DNA from: Bacillota bacterium | GTDB lineage: Bacteria > Bacillota > TC1 | NCBI GenBank assembly: GCA_024635925.1 | Contig: JAGXHY010000028.1 | Location: 1-44,223 of the forward strand | Length of the DNA stretch: 44,223 bases | Direction: 5' to 3' | In this document: positions 1 to 8,935 of the stretch, piece by piece | Position numbering within the stretch: the stretch's first letter is position 1 | Layout: each line of letters begins with the position of its first letter | The notes under the pieces: model-generated | Told to the model about the DNA's origin: nothing | What the model saw: the letters and a program-made list of their open reading frames with translations, nothing else | Databases searched by the model: none | Translations under genes and position numbers: made by a program

Positions 1-14
1 AGTTTATAATAGAA

Positions 15-575
15 GTGATAATTAACATAATATTAGTTGCATTATTGATTATAGTTTCATATAAGGATATAAAATTTAAAATTATACCAAATAAATATAC
101 AATACCAGCTTTAGTTAGTGGCTTTGTTTTAATGACAATAAAAGGAGGATTTACAGGACTACAAGATAGTTTTTCTGGATTCCTTCTAGGCTTTTTAATA
201 TTTTTAATCCCAGTTTTAATTGGATTTATGGGTGCAGGGGACTTAAAACTTATTGCGGCCATTGGGGCGCTTAAGGGTTTTACTTTCACTTTCAATGCAT
301 TAGTTGCAGCCGGAATTGCTGGTGGTATTATAGTAATAGTTTATGTTATATACAAAAGGCAATTTCTTAAAACACTTATTAATATGGTTGGAATTATTAT
401 TCGACCAATAGCAAAGTTAATGTATTTGAATTCAAGCAATAAAAAAGCAAAAAAAATATTTGAATATTTTGATAGTATAAAAAAAGAAAATCCTGATTTA
501 TATATTCCTTATGCTATTCCAATTAGCGTAGGAACAATAGTCGTTTTAATAGGGAATATAAGTAATCTACTTTAA
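15..575 (+). CDS. Prepilin peptidase, CpaA/TadV type (5' end possibly outside window)
   Basis: Predicted A24-family aspartic peptidase that cleaves the leader of Flp-type prepilins and pseudopilins at the membrane. The two catalytic aspartates of the family are visible: one in the motif YKDIKFKIIPN near residue 18 and one in GAGDLKL near residue 77. Several hydrophobic segments indicate a polytopic membrane protein. The first usable codon in view is GTG at 15, but no good ribosome site precedes it and the frame stays open to the left edge, so the real start probably lies just outside the window. It heads a run of Tad pilus genes and is followed 19 bases later by a TadE-like gene. The family call is firm and the start is not. 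Confidence 0.88.
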   Translation: MIINIILVALLIIVSYKDIKFKIIPNKYTIPALVSGFVLMTIKGGFTGLQDSFSGFLLGFLIFLIPVLIGFMGAGDLKLIAAIGALKGFTFTFNALVAAGIAGGIIVIVYVIYKRQFLKTLINMVGIIIRPIAKLMYLNSSNKKAKKIFEYFDSIKKENPDLYIPYAIPISVGTIVVLIGNISNLL

Positions 576-594
576 TAGTGGAGAGGTGTTCGAA

Positions 595-1014
595 ATGAAA
601 TTTATAAAAAGATTAAAAAAAGGTAAAACTGAAAGTGGTCAATCTTTAGTAGAATTTGCTTTGGTTGTACCAATTCTTTTAGTATTTATTTTAGGTATAC
701 TTGAGTTTGGTTGGTTATTAAATGCTAAAATTACATTAACTAGCGCAGCCAGAGAAGGCATTAGGTCAGCTGTTGTATCTACTGTTAGCAGAGATACTAG
801 AGCATTTGAAGCAGCTAATAATGCAGTAACTGGAGTTAGTGGCATAACTTTAATCAATGATAGTGAGCATTATAGCTATTATGAAGTTACAGATACAGCT
901 AATGATATTAGAAATGCTGTTGTGGAATTCAAAGGCAATGTAAAACCATTAGTTGGTTTTTTTGTAGATGATCCATTTGTAATAAATGCAAAAGCAATAA
1001 TGCGAATTGAATAA
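595..1014 (+). CDS. TadE-like pseudopilin
   Basis: Predicted minor pilin-like protein of the Tad/Flp apparatus. The N-terminus carries the TadE signature: a basic stretch, then GQSLVEFALVVPILLVFILG followed by FGWLLNAKITLTSAAREG, that is a Glu-containing hydrophobic helix and a conserved Ala-Arg-Glu-Gly. The rest (about 100 residues) is a small extracellular domain. I chose ATG 595 over the in-frame GTG at 586 because the Shine-Dalgarno GGAGAGG (580-586) overlaps that GTG and lies 8 bases before the ATG. This gives 139 residues. It sits between the prepilin peptidase and a second TadE/TadG-like gene, which fits processing by that peptidase. Confidence 0.88.
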   Translation: MKFIKRLKKGKTESGQSLVEFALVVPILLVFILGILEFGWLLNAKITLTSAAREGIRSAVVSTVSRDTRAFEAANNAVTGVSGITLINDSEHYSYYEVTDTANDIRNAVVEFKGNVKPLVGFFVDDPFVINAKAIMRIE

Positions 1015-1026
1015 GAGGTGTTAATT

Positions 1027-2142
1027 ATGAAAAAAAATAATTTAAAAGAAAATCGAGGTTCAGTGACTATATTCACTCTTCTAATATTTATGTTCGTGAT
1101 ATTAGTCTTCTCTGCTGTAGTTATAGATGCGGGTTTTATTTATAGTAGACGTAAACAAATGATAACCTCAGCAGATGCTGCTGCTTTAGCTGGAGCAAAA
1201 GAAATGGAAAAGACTTTGGTCGCTGATAGTACCACCTCTATTGCTAGCACCAAAATCAAAGCTATAAATATTGCTAAAAGTATTGCTTTGAAAAATGGAG
1301 CAGAAGGTGAAGCAGAAGTTACAATAGAAAAAATGAATGTTAAGATTGAAGATGGCACACTTGATTATAGAGATGTGATTAAAGTTAAGGTTTCATCTAA
1401 TGAAAAATTGAAATTATTTAGATTTATAGATAAGTTTAATATGAATGTTGTTGGAAGTGCTATTGCAACCTGGGGTTATCCCCAGAAAGTAACAGCAGGT
1501 CAAATTTTACCACTTTATACAACCCCAGAAATGTTTCTGGAAAGCAAAACCCTTAAGAGTGGTAAGATGACATTTAATGATGATTTATTTCCTAACCAAA
1601 GAGGGTATATATACTTAGATCCTGCTTGGAATGGTCAAGATATTATAAATAAAGCCATCAAAGGTAATCCAACTAAAATAACCTTAGAATTAAATACTGA
1701 ATTTGAAGGGAAAGCTGGTATTTCACAGTCTGCTATTAATGCAGTAGAATCAAGAATGAAGACTGCTCAGTCACTAAGCACATCTAATGCGAGAAGAGAG
1801 CATATGTTTGGACTTGTGCCAATTGCAACACTAAGCAGAACTCAAGGTAATCAAACATTTTTCGTAGTAAATTCATTTGCAGTTTATGAAATAATTGATG
1901 TGATGACTTCAACAAATACTGGTTCATCTGAAGCATTGTTAGGGAGTGATTATACAAGAATTGGTGTTGGTAAAACTTATAATTCTTCTGAAAATGATGG
2001 GAATGATTTTGAAAAAGGAACAATTTACGGAAATTTCACAGGTGAAATAAGGGAATTAGAAATAATAATGCAAAAAGGCGATCAAGATGGTAATATTATT
2101 ACTATTGAAAGTGGTACAACTTATAGTAAACTTATTCAATAA
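1027..2142 (+). CDS. TadG-like pilus assembly protein (Flp TadE/TadG-like N-terminus)
   Basis: Predicted secreted, membrane-anchored pilus assembly protein of 371 residues. The N-terminus has the TadG-like signature: a basic patch and RGSVTIFTLLIFMFV, a long hydrophobic helix, then VIDAGFIYSRRKQMITSADAAALAGA, typical of 'putative Flp pilus-assembly TadE/G-like' domains. The remaining ~300 residues are extracellular and have no motif I recognise. The start is ATG 1027, because AGAGGTG (1014-1020) sits 6 bases upstream and overlaps the in-frame GTG at 1018. It is tightly packed between the TadE-like gene and cpaB. The N-terminal family is clear; the role of the large C-terminal part is inferred only from context. 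Confidence 0.82.
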   Translation: MKKNNLKENRGSVTIFTLLIFMFVILVFSAVVIDAGFIYSRRKQMITSADAAALAGAKEMEKTLVADSTTSIASTKIKAINIAKSIALKNGAEGEAEVTIEKMNVKIEDGTLDYRDVIKVKVSSNEKLKLFRFIDKFNMNVVGSAIATWGYPQKVTAGQILPLYTTPEMFLESKTLKSGKMTFNDDLFPNQRGYIYLDPAWNGQDIINKAIKGNPTKITLELNTEFEGKAGISQSAINAVESRMKTAQSLSTSNARREHMFGLVPIATLSRTQGNQTFFVVNSFAVYEIIDVMTSTNTGSSEALLGSDYTRIGVGKTYNSSENDGNDFEKGTIYGNFTGEIRELEIIMQKGDQDGNIITIESGTTYSKLIQ

Positions 2143-2165
2143 TATTTGAGGAGGAAAATAATCCA

Positions 2166-2885
2166 ATGAAGATTAAAAAAACAATTTATGTCATAGCTAT
2201 TGTTGCTGGTCTAATAACTGCATTTTTAACAATATCATATATGAGCAATATTAATAACCAAATTCCAACTGCTTATGAGACTACTGAGGTAATTGTTGCT
2301 ATACAAGATATTCCGGCAAATACGGAGATAACTAATGAAATGATTGTAACAAAAAAACTCCTAGCAACTAATGTGCAAATTAATGCAATAAGGAGCACTA
2401 GTGAGGCTATAGGAAAAATCACTAGTACTGATATTATTACTGGAGAACAAATAATAACAGAAAGATTGGCAATTGGACAAGAAAATACTGCTGTATCTTA
2501 TACAATACCAGAAAATATGAGAGCTATATCAATTCCAATTAAAGAAACAACTGGCGTTGCTGGTTATGTCTCAAAAGGTGATAAAATAGATATTTTAATT
2601 AATGATGTTGTTAATGATGCAAATTTAACCTCAACACAATTGCAAAATATAAGTGTTTTGCAAAAAGGTATAAATTCTGCTGATAATATTGAATTACAAT
2701 CTGTTAATAAAGGGCTTACTGATTCATTAACAGTTTTAGTCACACCTGGTCAAGCAGAAATCATTGCTTATGCTTTAAATGTGAATAGCCCTATAGTTGT
2801 AACATTAAGAAATCCAACAGATAATACTAAAGTTCCGTCTGTGGGATATGGGGAAAGTAACATAACAAGTTGGAAAGGCAGGTAA
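2166..2885 (+). CDS. cpaB: Flp pilus assembly protein CpaB/RcpC (SAF domain)
   Basis: Predicted periplasmic-type/extracellular pilus assembly factor of 239 residues. A single N-terminal membrane anchor (residues about 5-27) is followed by a SAF domain, with VIVAIQDIPANTEIT and GEQIITERL in roughly residues 40-100. The RcpC/CpaB region begins with MRAISIPIKETTGVAGYVSKGD around residue 120. Residues 210-239 are polar and carry no motif I recognise. A GAGGAGG ribosome site precedes ATG 2166. In diderm bacteria CpaB works with a secretin; no secretin gene is in view, as expected for a monoderm Tad system, where CpaB presumably acts at the outer face of the cytoplasmic membrane. Confidence 0.85.
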   Translation: MKIKKTIYVIAIVAGLITAFLTISYMSNINNQIPTAYETTEVIVAIQDIPANTEITNEMIVTKKLLATNVQINAIRSTSEAIGKITSTDIITGEQIITERLAIGQENTAVSYTIPENMRAISIPIKETTGVAGYVSKGDKIDILINDVVNDANLTSTQLQNISVLQKGINSADNIELQSVNKGLTDSLTVLVTPGQAEIIAYALNVNSPIVVTLRNPTDNTKVPSVGYGESNITSWKGR

Positions 2886-2891
2886 TTATCA

Positions 2892-4052
2892 ATGGATAAA
2901 ATTAAAGTTATAATTTTAGACAATAATCTTGAAGAAAGATTTGATATAGAAAATGCTTTGGCTAATATAGACTATATTGAAATTGCAAGAACACCTGATG
3001 ATTTTGAAGAAGCACTTGCAATAATTGATAGTGAGATGGTTGATGTAATTTTAGTTTCAAATAACTTTAATGGTAGTGGTTATGAAATAGTTGAAAAGTT
3101 ATCAACTGAATTTGTTGATAAAGCTACTATTATTTTAGAAAAAGAAATGAATGAAGACACAATGTATCAAGCTATATTTTCTGGGGCAAAAGACGTTATA
3201 TTATTACCTGTTAAACCTAATAAATTAGTAGATTCAATTTATAAAGCAAATAAAATTACAAAAAAAAGACTAGAATATCATAAAAAAACTGATATTAGTA
3301 AAAAGAAAAAAAGTGGCTACGGTCAAGTGTATTCTGTTTTTAGTACTAAAGGTGGTACTGGTAAAACCTTTTTTGCTACTAACCTAGCACTTAGTTTACT
3401 AAAAGAAACCAATAAAAAAGTAGTTATTCTAGATTTTGATCTAGATTATGGTAATGTTTCTCTAGCACTTGATATAGTACCAAAATTTACTATTACTGAT
3501 GTTATTGATGATATTAAAAGCATCGATTCAGATTATATAGAGACATATCTCACAAATCATGAATCAGGTTTGAAAGTTTTGTCTGCAAGCAAAGAAGCTA
3601 ATATAAATGATTTTATTAATAATGAACATATACAAATAATATTAAAAGCCTTACAATCAGCTTATGATTATATTGTTATAGATATGTCTTCAAGATTTAA
3701 TGATGCAACTAATCCTGCATTTGTTTTTTCAGAAAAATTGTTTCTGATTACAACACCTGAAATAATGTCGGTTAAAAATATAAAAAGTGCAATAACTACT
3801 TTAACAGATTTCAATTATCCTAAAAATAAAATTAATATTGTATTAAATAAATTTTCTAAAAATAGCGATATAAGATCAAATGATATAGAAAAAATATTAG
3901 GTTTTGATATATTTTATAAAGTACCAGATGATTATATAAAAGTTATGGGCTCTTTAAATCAAGGAATTCCTTATGTTCAGAAATATCCTAGAAGTGAAAT
4001 TAGTAAGAGTTTTAGTAGTATTGTTAAAAATATTACTGATGACAATAAATAA
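2892..4052 (+). CDS. tadZ: TadZ/CpaE-like pilus localisation ATPase
   Basis: Predicted MinD/ParA-type ATPase that positions the Tad machinery, 386 residues. Residues 1-120 form a response-regulator-like fold, but the usual phosphoacceptor Asp is replaced by Ser/Asn (ILVSNNF near 53-59), an atypical receiver domain of the kind known in TadZ. After a lysine-rich linker (about 122-140), the deviant Walker A motif STKGGTGKT occurs at residues 151-159. The later motifs VVILDFDLDYGNVSLALD and YDYIVIDMSSRF fit the family. The gene starts 6 bases after cpaB with only a weak ribosome site, so translational coupling is likely. cpaF follows. Confidence 0.87.
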   Translation: MDKIKVIILDNNLEERFDIENALANIDYIEIARTPDDFEEALAIIDSEMVDVILVSNNFNGSGYEIVEKLSTEFVDKATIILEKEMNEDTMYQAIFSGAKDVILLPVKPNKLVDSIYKANKITKKRLEYHKKTDISKKKKSGYGQVYSVFSTKGGTGKTFFATNLALSLLKETNKKVVILDFDLDYGNVSLALDIVPKFTITDVIDDIKSIDSDYIETYLTNHESGLKVLSASKEANINDFINNEHIQIILKALQSAYDYIVIDMSSRFNDATNPAFVFSEKLFLITTPEIMSVKNIKSAITTLTDFNYPKNKINIVLNKFSKNSDIRSNDIEKILGFDIFYKVPDDYIKVMGSLNQGIPYVQKYPRSEISKSFSSIVKNITDDNK

Positions 4053-4075
4053 AAGAATAAAGAAAGGACAATATA

Positions 4076-5431
4076 ATGAACTTCGTAAATTTTGGTTCAA
4101 ATCAAAATGAAATTATTAGTGAAGATAAAAAAAATTCTGAAGATGTTTTAGAGAAAAGAAAAAAAGAATTTGATGATTTTGCTATAATTGTTCTTGAAGG
4201 TGTAATTGATGACTTAACATTTACACCAAATAAAGCTAAGCCTGAAGACTTGAAAATATTAGAAGAACAAATTATGACAACGATGAATAATTTAATGATT
4301 AAAAGTAATAAACATCTATTACCTGGTGATAAACAAAAGATTGCAAAATTAGTTATTGATGAAATAGTTGCTTTTGGTCCAATAACATCATTATTACAAG
4401 ATCCTACTGTAACTGAAGTTATGGTTAATGGTCCTGATAAAGTATTTATAGAAAGATTGGGAAAAATTGAGAAGACAGATAAATCATTTCGAAATAACCA
4501 ACACGTTTTACATACTATTGATAAAATTGTTGCACCAATTGGCAGAAGAGTAGATGAAAGTAGTCCGATGGTTGATGCAAGATTACCAGATGGCTCTCGT
4601 GTAAATATAATTATACCACCTCTATCTATTAAAGGACCTTGTATTACTATTAGAAAATTTTCAACTGATCCATACGGACTAGAAGATTTAATTTCCTTTG
4701 GATCATTAAATATGAGTATGGCAAAATTTCTTCGCTCTTGTGTTAGAGGAAGATTAAATATAATTGTTTCTGGTGGTACAGGTAGTGGTAAAACAACATT
4801 AATGAATGTAATTTCTAGTTTTATTTCTCATGATGAAAGAATAGTGACTATTGAAGATGCAGCTGAGATGCAACTTCAACAAGAGCATGTAGTAACCTTA
4901 GAAAGTAGAACCGCCAATATAGAAGGTAAAGGTAAAGTGTCTATTAGGGATTTAGTAGTTAATTCACTTCGTATGAGACCAGACAGAATAATTGTTGGTG
5001 AGGTAAGAAGTGGAGAGGCTTTAGATATGTTACAAGCCATGAATACAGGCCATGATGGCTCTATCACGACTGTCCATGCTAATACGCCAAGAGATGCACT
5101 ATCAAGGCTGGAAACTATGGTTTTGATGGCAGGAATGGATTTACCCTCTAGAGCAATAAGAGAGCAAATGGCTGCTGCACTAGATCTTATTATTCAAATA
5201 TCGAGATTTAATGATGGAACTAGGAAAATTACGAAAATTACTGAGGTTATAGGAATGGAAAATGATACTATAACTTTACAAGATATTTTTAAGTTTGACC
5301 ATGAAGGTTTTGATGAAACCAATAAGGTTATTGGACACTATCATCCAACTGGATTAGTTCCAACATTTATAGATAAAATTAGAGCACATGGAGAAAACCT
5401 ACAATCAGCAATTTTTAAAAGTGGAGATTAA
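4076..5431 (+). CDS. cpaF: Tad pilus motor ATPase CpaF/TadA
   Basis: Cytoplasmic type II/IV secretion ATPase that powers pilus assembly (and possibly retraction), 451 residues. The N-terminal domain (about 30-215) contains the TVTEVMVNGPDKVFIE motif. The catalytic domain shows Walker A GGTGSGKT (233-240), the Asp box TIEDAAEMQL (258-267), a Walker B region RPDRIIVGEVRSGEA (301-315) and the His box TGHDGSITTVHAN (324-336). Length and motifs match the CpaF family. It starts at ATG 4076 after an AAAGGA site and is followed by the two TadB/TadC membrane platform genes, the classic order of a tad operon. Confidence 0.95.
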   Translation: MNFVNFGSNQNEIISEDKKNSEDVLEKRKKEFDDFAIIVLEGVIDDLTFTPNKAKPEDLKILEEQIMTTMNNLMIKSNKHLLPGDKQKIAKLVIDEIVAFGPITSLLQDPTVTEVMVNGPDKVFIERLGKIEKTDKSFRNNQHVLHTIDKIVAPIGRRVDESSPMVDARLPDGSRVNIIIPPLSIKGPCITIRKFSTDPYGLEDLISFGSLNMSMAKFLRSCVRGRLNIIVSGGTGSGKTTLMNVISSFISHDERIVTIEDAAEMQLQQEHVVTLESRTANIEGKGKVSIRDLVVNSLRMRPDRIIVGEVRSGEALDMLQAMNTGHDGSITTVHANTPRDALSRLETMVLMAGMDLPSRAIREQMAAALDLIIQISRFNDGTRKITKITEVIGMENDTITLQDIFKFDHEGFDETNKVIGHYHPTGLVPTFIDKIRAHGENLQSAIFKSGD

Positions 5432-5459
5432 TTAATTTGATTCTTAGGAGGTGAAACTT

Positions 5460-6428
5460 TTGTATGGACTATTTTTTGCTATTACTATATTAATTTCATC
5501 GGTTTTTTTATTAATATATTTAATAATATTTGGTAATAAAATAACAATGAAAAATAGATTAGAAGAAATTAAAAATTATAATACCATCATTGATTATAAA
5601 GAAAGTGAAACAATAAAAGTAGGAAAGAAAAAGGATAACCTTTCAGTTTTTAGAATTCTTGGGAAAATTATACCCTTTGATAGATATTTATTTAAGAAGA
5701 AAGAATTATTATCAGGAGCAAGATTATTATTAAAACCTGAAGAATTATTAGGAATGAGTCTAATTGTTAGTTTAATATTAGGTTTGATATTATTTATTTT
5801 TATAAATAACATATTATTTTTTTTAATCGGTTGTATAATTGGATATAAAATACCTACTATGTATGTGAAAAGGGTTAAAAAAAAGAGAGCTAAGAAATTA
5901 AATGCACAACTACCAGTAGCTTTGAGTGTTATTGCAAATGGTCTACGAGCAGGATTGAGTTTCAATCAAGCAATGATTATTGCATCTAAAGAAATGGATC
6001 CACCTATATCAGATGATTTTAAAAAGATAGTTCATGATAATTCACTTGGTAAAGAAATGGAAGAGGCTTTGAAAGATTTTGCAGAAAGAACAGCTGATGA
6101 TGATGTTGAAATATTAGTTACTGCTGTTTTGATTCAAAGACAAGTTGGAGGTAATTTATCTGAAATATTGGATACTATATCCAATACAATTAGAGAAAGA
6201 GCAAAATTAAAAGGTGATATTAAAACAATGACTGCTCAAAGTAAGCTGTCTGCTGTAATTATTGGTGCTATACCATTTTTTATAATAATTATACTTTATT
6301 TAATAAATAAGGAGTTTTTACTTCCTTTATTTACTACATTAATTGGTAATGTTTTATTAGGAATTGCAATACTAATGCAAGCATTAGGAATATTTGTATT
6401 AGTGAAGATACTTGATTTTAAAGTATAG
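5460..6428 (+). CDS. tadB: Tad inner-membrane platform protein TadB
   Basis: Polytopic membrane protein with a type II secretion F (T2SSF) domain; together with TadC it forms the membrane platform driven by CpaF. It has an N-terminal hydrophobic segment, a basic cytoplasmic stretch, paired membrane helices around residues 100-135, the T2SSF core with LPVALSVIANGLRAGLSFNQA, and two C-terminal helices. I place the start at TTG 5460, giving 322 residues. A strong AGGAGGTG (5446-5453) lies 8 bases upstream, and the alternative in-frame GTG at 5451 is part of that ribosome site. tadC follows immediately. Confidence 0.88.
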   Translation: MYGLFFAITILISSVFLLIYLIIFGNKITMKNRLEEIKNYNTIIDYKESETIKVGKKKDNLSVFRILGKIIPFDRYLFKKKELLSGARLLLKPEELLGMSLIVSLILGLILFIFINNILFFLIGCIIGYKIPTMYVKRVKKKRAKKLNAQLPVALSVIANGLRAGLSFNQAMIIASKEMDPPISDDFKKIVHDNSLGKEMEEALKDFAERTADDDVEILVTAVLIQRQVGGNLSEILDTISNTIRERAKLKGDIKTMTAQSKLSAVIIGAIPFFIIIILYLINKEFLLPLFTTLIGNVLLGIAILMQALGIFVLVKILDFKV

Positions 6429-6446
6429 AAAGTGAGGTTAAATTTA

Positions 6447-7364
6447 ATGGAAATATTAATTGGAATAACTGCTGGTTTGACTATAACCTCCTTGTTTATT
6501 ATTGCTAATCAAATATTTTTTTATAGGAAAAATATAATTAAAAATAGATTAAAAAACATACAACCACTAAATATCGATAATTCTGACGAAGATATATTTA
6601 GAAAATCTTTATTTGATCGTATAGGAACTCCATTATATCAAGGTTTCTTATCATTTATATCTAGAATGACTCCTGAGTCAATTAAGGATAATTATGACAC
6701 AATTATCTTTCAGTCTGGTAATTATATGAAAATGACACCTAGTAATATTTTAGCTATACAGATTATAACCTCACTTGTAATGTTGGTAATTTTCGGATTA
6801 TTATTTTCATTGATTGGGGCTTTTGATCCATTACTTATATTGATTGTTGGTATAGTTGGATTTTTATTACCATATTTTCAATTTAGAACAAAAGCTAAAA
6901 AAAGAGCATTAGATATACAAAACAAACTCCCAGATATATTAGATTTATTATATGTTTCAGTGGAAGCTGGACTAGGTTTTGATATGTCTATGAAAAGAGC
7001 AACTGATAAAATAAAAGGTGAATTAAGCAATGAATTAAAATGGGCATTAGATGATATTTCTAAAGGTAAAGAAAGAGAAGAAGCCTTAAGAGCTGTTTAT
7101 AAAAGGACTGGTGTTGAAGACCTTAATAGCTTTATTACTGCTGTTATACAAGCTGAACAATTAGGATCGAATATTGCCAATATGTTGAGAATACAGTCTA
7201 AAATGTTAAGACAGAAAAGAAAACAAAGAGCTGAAGAAAAATCAATGAAATTACCAGTTAAAATGATTTTTCCATTGATATTTTTTATGTTTCCCTCTAT
7301 ATTTATAGTTATATTAGGGCCAGCTGTATTAAATGCCATAGATGGTCTACAAGGCTTACTATAA
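6447..7364 (+). CDS. tadC: Tad inner-membrane platform protein TadC
   Basis: Second T2SSF-domain membrane protein of the Tad platform, 305 residues from ATG 6447. GTGAGG (6432-6437) is the ribosome site and overlaps a rival in-frame GTG. It has an N-terminal membrane anchor, a paired hydrophobic segment around residues 95-140, then the T2SSF motif LPDILDLLYVSVEAGLGFDMSM and AVIQAEQLGSNIANMLRIQS. A C-terminal hydrophobic stretch, IFPLIFFMFPSIFIVILGP, completes it. The order tadA-tadB-tadC is conserved among Tad loci. The downstream lectin gene starts 14 bases after the stop and is probably co-transcribed. Confidence 0.9.
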   Translation: MEILIGITAGLTITSLFIIANQIFFYRKNIIKNRLKNIQPLNIDNSDEDIFRKSLFDRIGTPLYQGFLSFISRMTPESIKDNYDTIIFQSGNYMKMTPSNILAIQIITSLVMLVIFGLLFSLIGAFDPLLILIVGIVGFLLPYFQFRTKAKKRALDIQNKLPDILDLLYVSVEAGLGFDMSMKRATDKIKGELSNELKWALDDISKGKEREEALRAVYKRTGVEDLNSFITAVIQAEQLGSNIANMLRIQSKMLRQKRKQRAEEKSMKLPVKMIFPLIFFMFPSIFIVILGPAVLNAIDGLQGLL

Positions 7365-7378
7365 GAAAGGATGATTAT

Positions 7379-8488
7379 ATGAAATATATTTTTAAGTTAA
7401 CACTATTTTTAGTATTTTCTTTGACAATTTTTAGCATTTATATATTTTCAGACAATCAAATAGTAAAAGCAGAAGATAGAATTACTATTAGTGGGCTTTA
7501 TAGAATTGAAAATGTTTATAGTAAACTATATCTTGATATTGAAGATGGAAGTAACGCGGTAGGAGCCTTGGCCATTCAAGCACAAGGATCTGATAATTCA
7601 AGTCAAATATTTAAAATAAGTAAGGATACTTCTTTACGGTATATTATTAGTATTGAAAAGAACTTGAAAGTAATTGAAATTAAAGTAAATCCTGATGATG
7701 AATTATCCATAATACAACAAGGAGAGTTTTCAGGTGATTTTAATCAAGTATGGGATATTAGAGTTTTAAGTGATGATTCAGTCGTTTTTATTAATTATTT
7801 GACTAATGAAGTGATTGGAATTGATGAAGGAGAATTGAATTCAGGGAGTTTTGTGAAAGCACAAGAATATGTGGGAACGGACAATCAAAAATGGATATTA
7901 GAACCTGTAGGTGAAATTATTACAAATAACCCTGGAACAGAAAATATTAGCAAGACGGAATCTATAGGAATATTACAAAATATAAATAGTACACTAAGTG
8001 ATTTATCCTTAATACAAATTATTATTGGAGTCATATTTATATTTGTATTTTTGTTCTTTGCTTTAGGTCAACTTCTATATGGATTTAGAATTAAACCTAG
8101 ACTTATAGTTAAGGGAAAATTATTTTATAAACCTTTAACTAGAGAAGATGAAAAATTTATAAATTATCTAGACTTTAAAAGAAAAAGACATCAAAGAATT
8201 GTTATTAGTTTTGATCAACAATATAAAAAAGCAGATTTTTATATTGGTGGTGGATTACAAGATTTTCAATTAATTTTTGAAAAAGTATCAGAGATGAATT
8301 TACCACACTTTCTAGAAGGCTATAGATCTTTTAATAAAGATAAAAATCCTATTAAAATTAGGGTAACTGCTACAGAACCTGGAATTTTAAATTTTGGTGA
8401 GTTTGTCTATAGTAAGCACTTTATAGTTGATGGAAGTAAATTTAATTCTGGTGGTATATTGTTTAGATATGTTGAAAATGAAAAATAA
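7379..8488 (+). CDS. Membrane-anchored ricin-B-like lectin protein, tad-associated
   Basis: No characterised homologue recognised. The 369-residue protein has a likely signal peptide (1-31, hydrophobic 6-23, cleavage near VKA|E). An extracellular domain with ricin-type beta-trefoil features follows: repeats such as GLYRIENVYSKLYLDI (39-54) and SGDFNQVWDIRVL (118-130) and TDNQKWILEPV (167-177), each with the Q-x-W-type motif of carbohydrate-binding RicinB domains. Residues 211-235 form one membrane helix. A basic stretch (FRIKPRLIVKGK) then leads into a 130-residue cytoplasmic domain of unknown type. The position directly after tadC, with an AAAGG site 8 bases before ATG, suggests a role in pilus-linked surface binding or sensing; that is inference. 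Confidence 0.7.
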   Translation: MKYIFKLTLFLVFSLTIFSIYIFSDNQIVKAEDRITISGLYRIENVYSKLYLDIEDGSNAVGALAIQAQGSDNSSQIFKISKDTSLRYIISIEKNLKVIEIKVNPDDELSIIQQGEFSGDFNQVWDIRVLSDDSVVFINYLTNEVIGIDEGELNSGSFVKAQEYVGTDNQKWILEPVGEIITNNPGTENISKTESIGILQNINSTLSDLSLIQIIIGVIFIFVFLFFALGQLLYGFRIKPRLIVKGKLFYKPLTREDEKFINYLDFKRKRHQRIVISFDQQYKKADFYIGGGLQDFQLIFEKVSEMNLPHFLEGYRSFNKDKNPIKIRVTATEPGILNFGEFVYSKHFIVDGSKFNSGGILFRYVENEK

Positions 8489-8846
8489 TAATTACATGCA
8501 GTTATTAAATGAAAAGAATGGAATTATATTAGAACGGGTTGTTATTGCTGATAATTTTTCCACCAGATTAAAAGGATTAATGGGCAAGAAAAGTTTAGGG
8601 GAAAATGATGGACTTTTAATTAAACCTTGTAATAGTATACATACATTTTTTATGAAATTTAATATTGATGTTGTCTTTATTGACAAGAATAATAGGATAA
8701 TTTCAATATATAGAAATATGTTACCATGGAAATTTTCAAAAATATATTTTGAAAGTCAATTTTGTATAGAAGGCAATAAAGAATGCTTTAAAGATTTAAA
8801 AATAGGTGATAAAATAAATATTATAAAAAAACTTGACTTTAAATAG
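8478..8846 (+). CDS. DUF192 family protein
   Basis: Small DUF192-domain protein (122 residues from ATG 8478). Family motifs seen are ADNFSTRLKGLMGKKSLGENDGLLI, the core IHTFFMKFNIDVVFID and a closing IGDKINI. No function is established for this domain, although DUF192 genes often lie near tad loci. The start is uncertain: ATG 8478 overlaps the lectin gene by 11 bases and has no clear ribosome site, ATG 8496 would avoid the overlap, and a longer in-frame start at 8427 lies deep inside the previous gene and is unlikely. The TAG stop lies within the downstream terminator hairpin. Confidence 0.75.
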   Translation: MKNNNYMQLLNEKNGIILERVVIADNFSTRLKGLMGKKSLGENDGLLIKPCNSIHTFFMKFNIDVVFIDKNNRIISIYRNMLPWKFSKIYFESQFCIEGNKECFKDLKIGDKINIIKKLDFK

Positions 8847-8857
8847 TCAAGTTTTTT
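8825..8857 (+). terminator. Rho-independent terminator of the tad operon
   Basis: Inverted repeat ACTTGACT (8831-8838) / AGTCAAGT (8845-8852) with a 6-base loop, flanked by A6 upstream and a run of T downstream. It closes the tad block; the stop codon of the DUF192 gene lies in the loop and right arm. Confidence 0.85.
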
Positions 8858-8886
8858 CTATTTAAAGTCATTTTAACTTGATTTTA

Positions 8887-8895
8887 TGATATAAT
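8887..8895 (+). promoter_or_regulatory. Extended -10 promoter for yicC operon
   Basis: TGATATAAT, matching the extended -10 form TGnTATAAT, sits 40 bases before the yicC start and just after the tad terminator. There is no convincing -35 hexamer 17 bases upstream, which is tolerated by extended -10 promoters. Confidence 0.6.
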
Positions 8896-8935
8896 AATTT
8901 AAATGTACCAAAATATTTTAGGGGGAAAAGAAAAT

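Noticed and set aside
5451-5459. GTG 5451 as the tadB start
   Set aside because: It is the 3' part of the AGGAGGTG ribosome site; TTG 5460 has correct spacing.
7371-7379. Separate short gene between tadC and the lectin gene
   Set aside because: The earlier ATG at 7371 soon meets a stop; ATG 7379 with an AAAGG site explains the reading.
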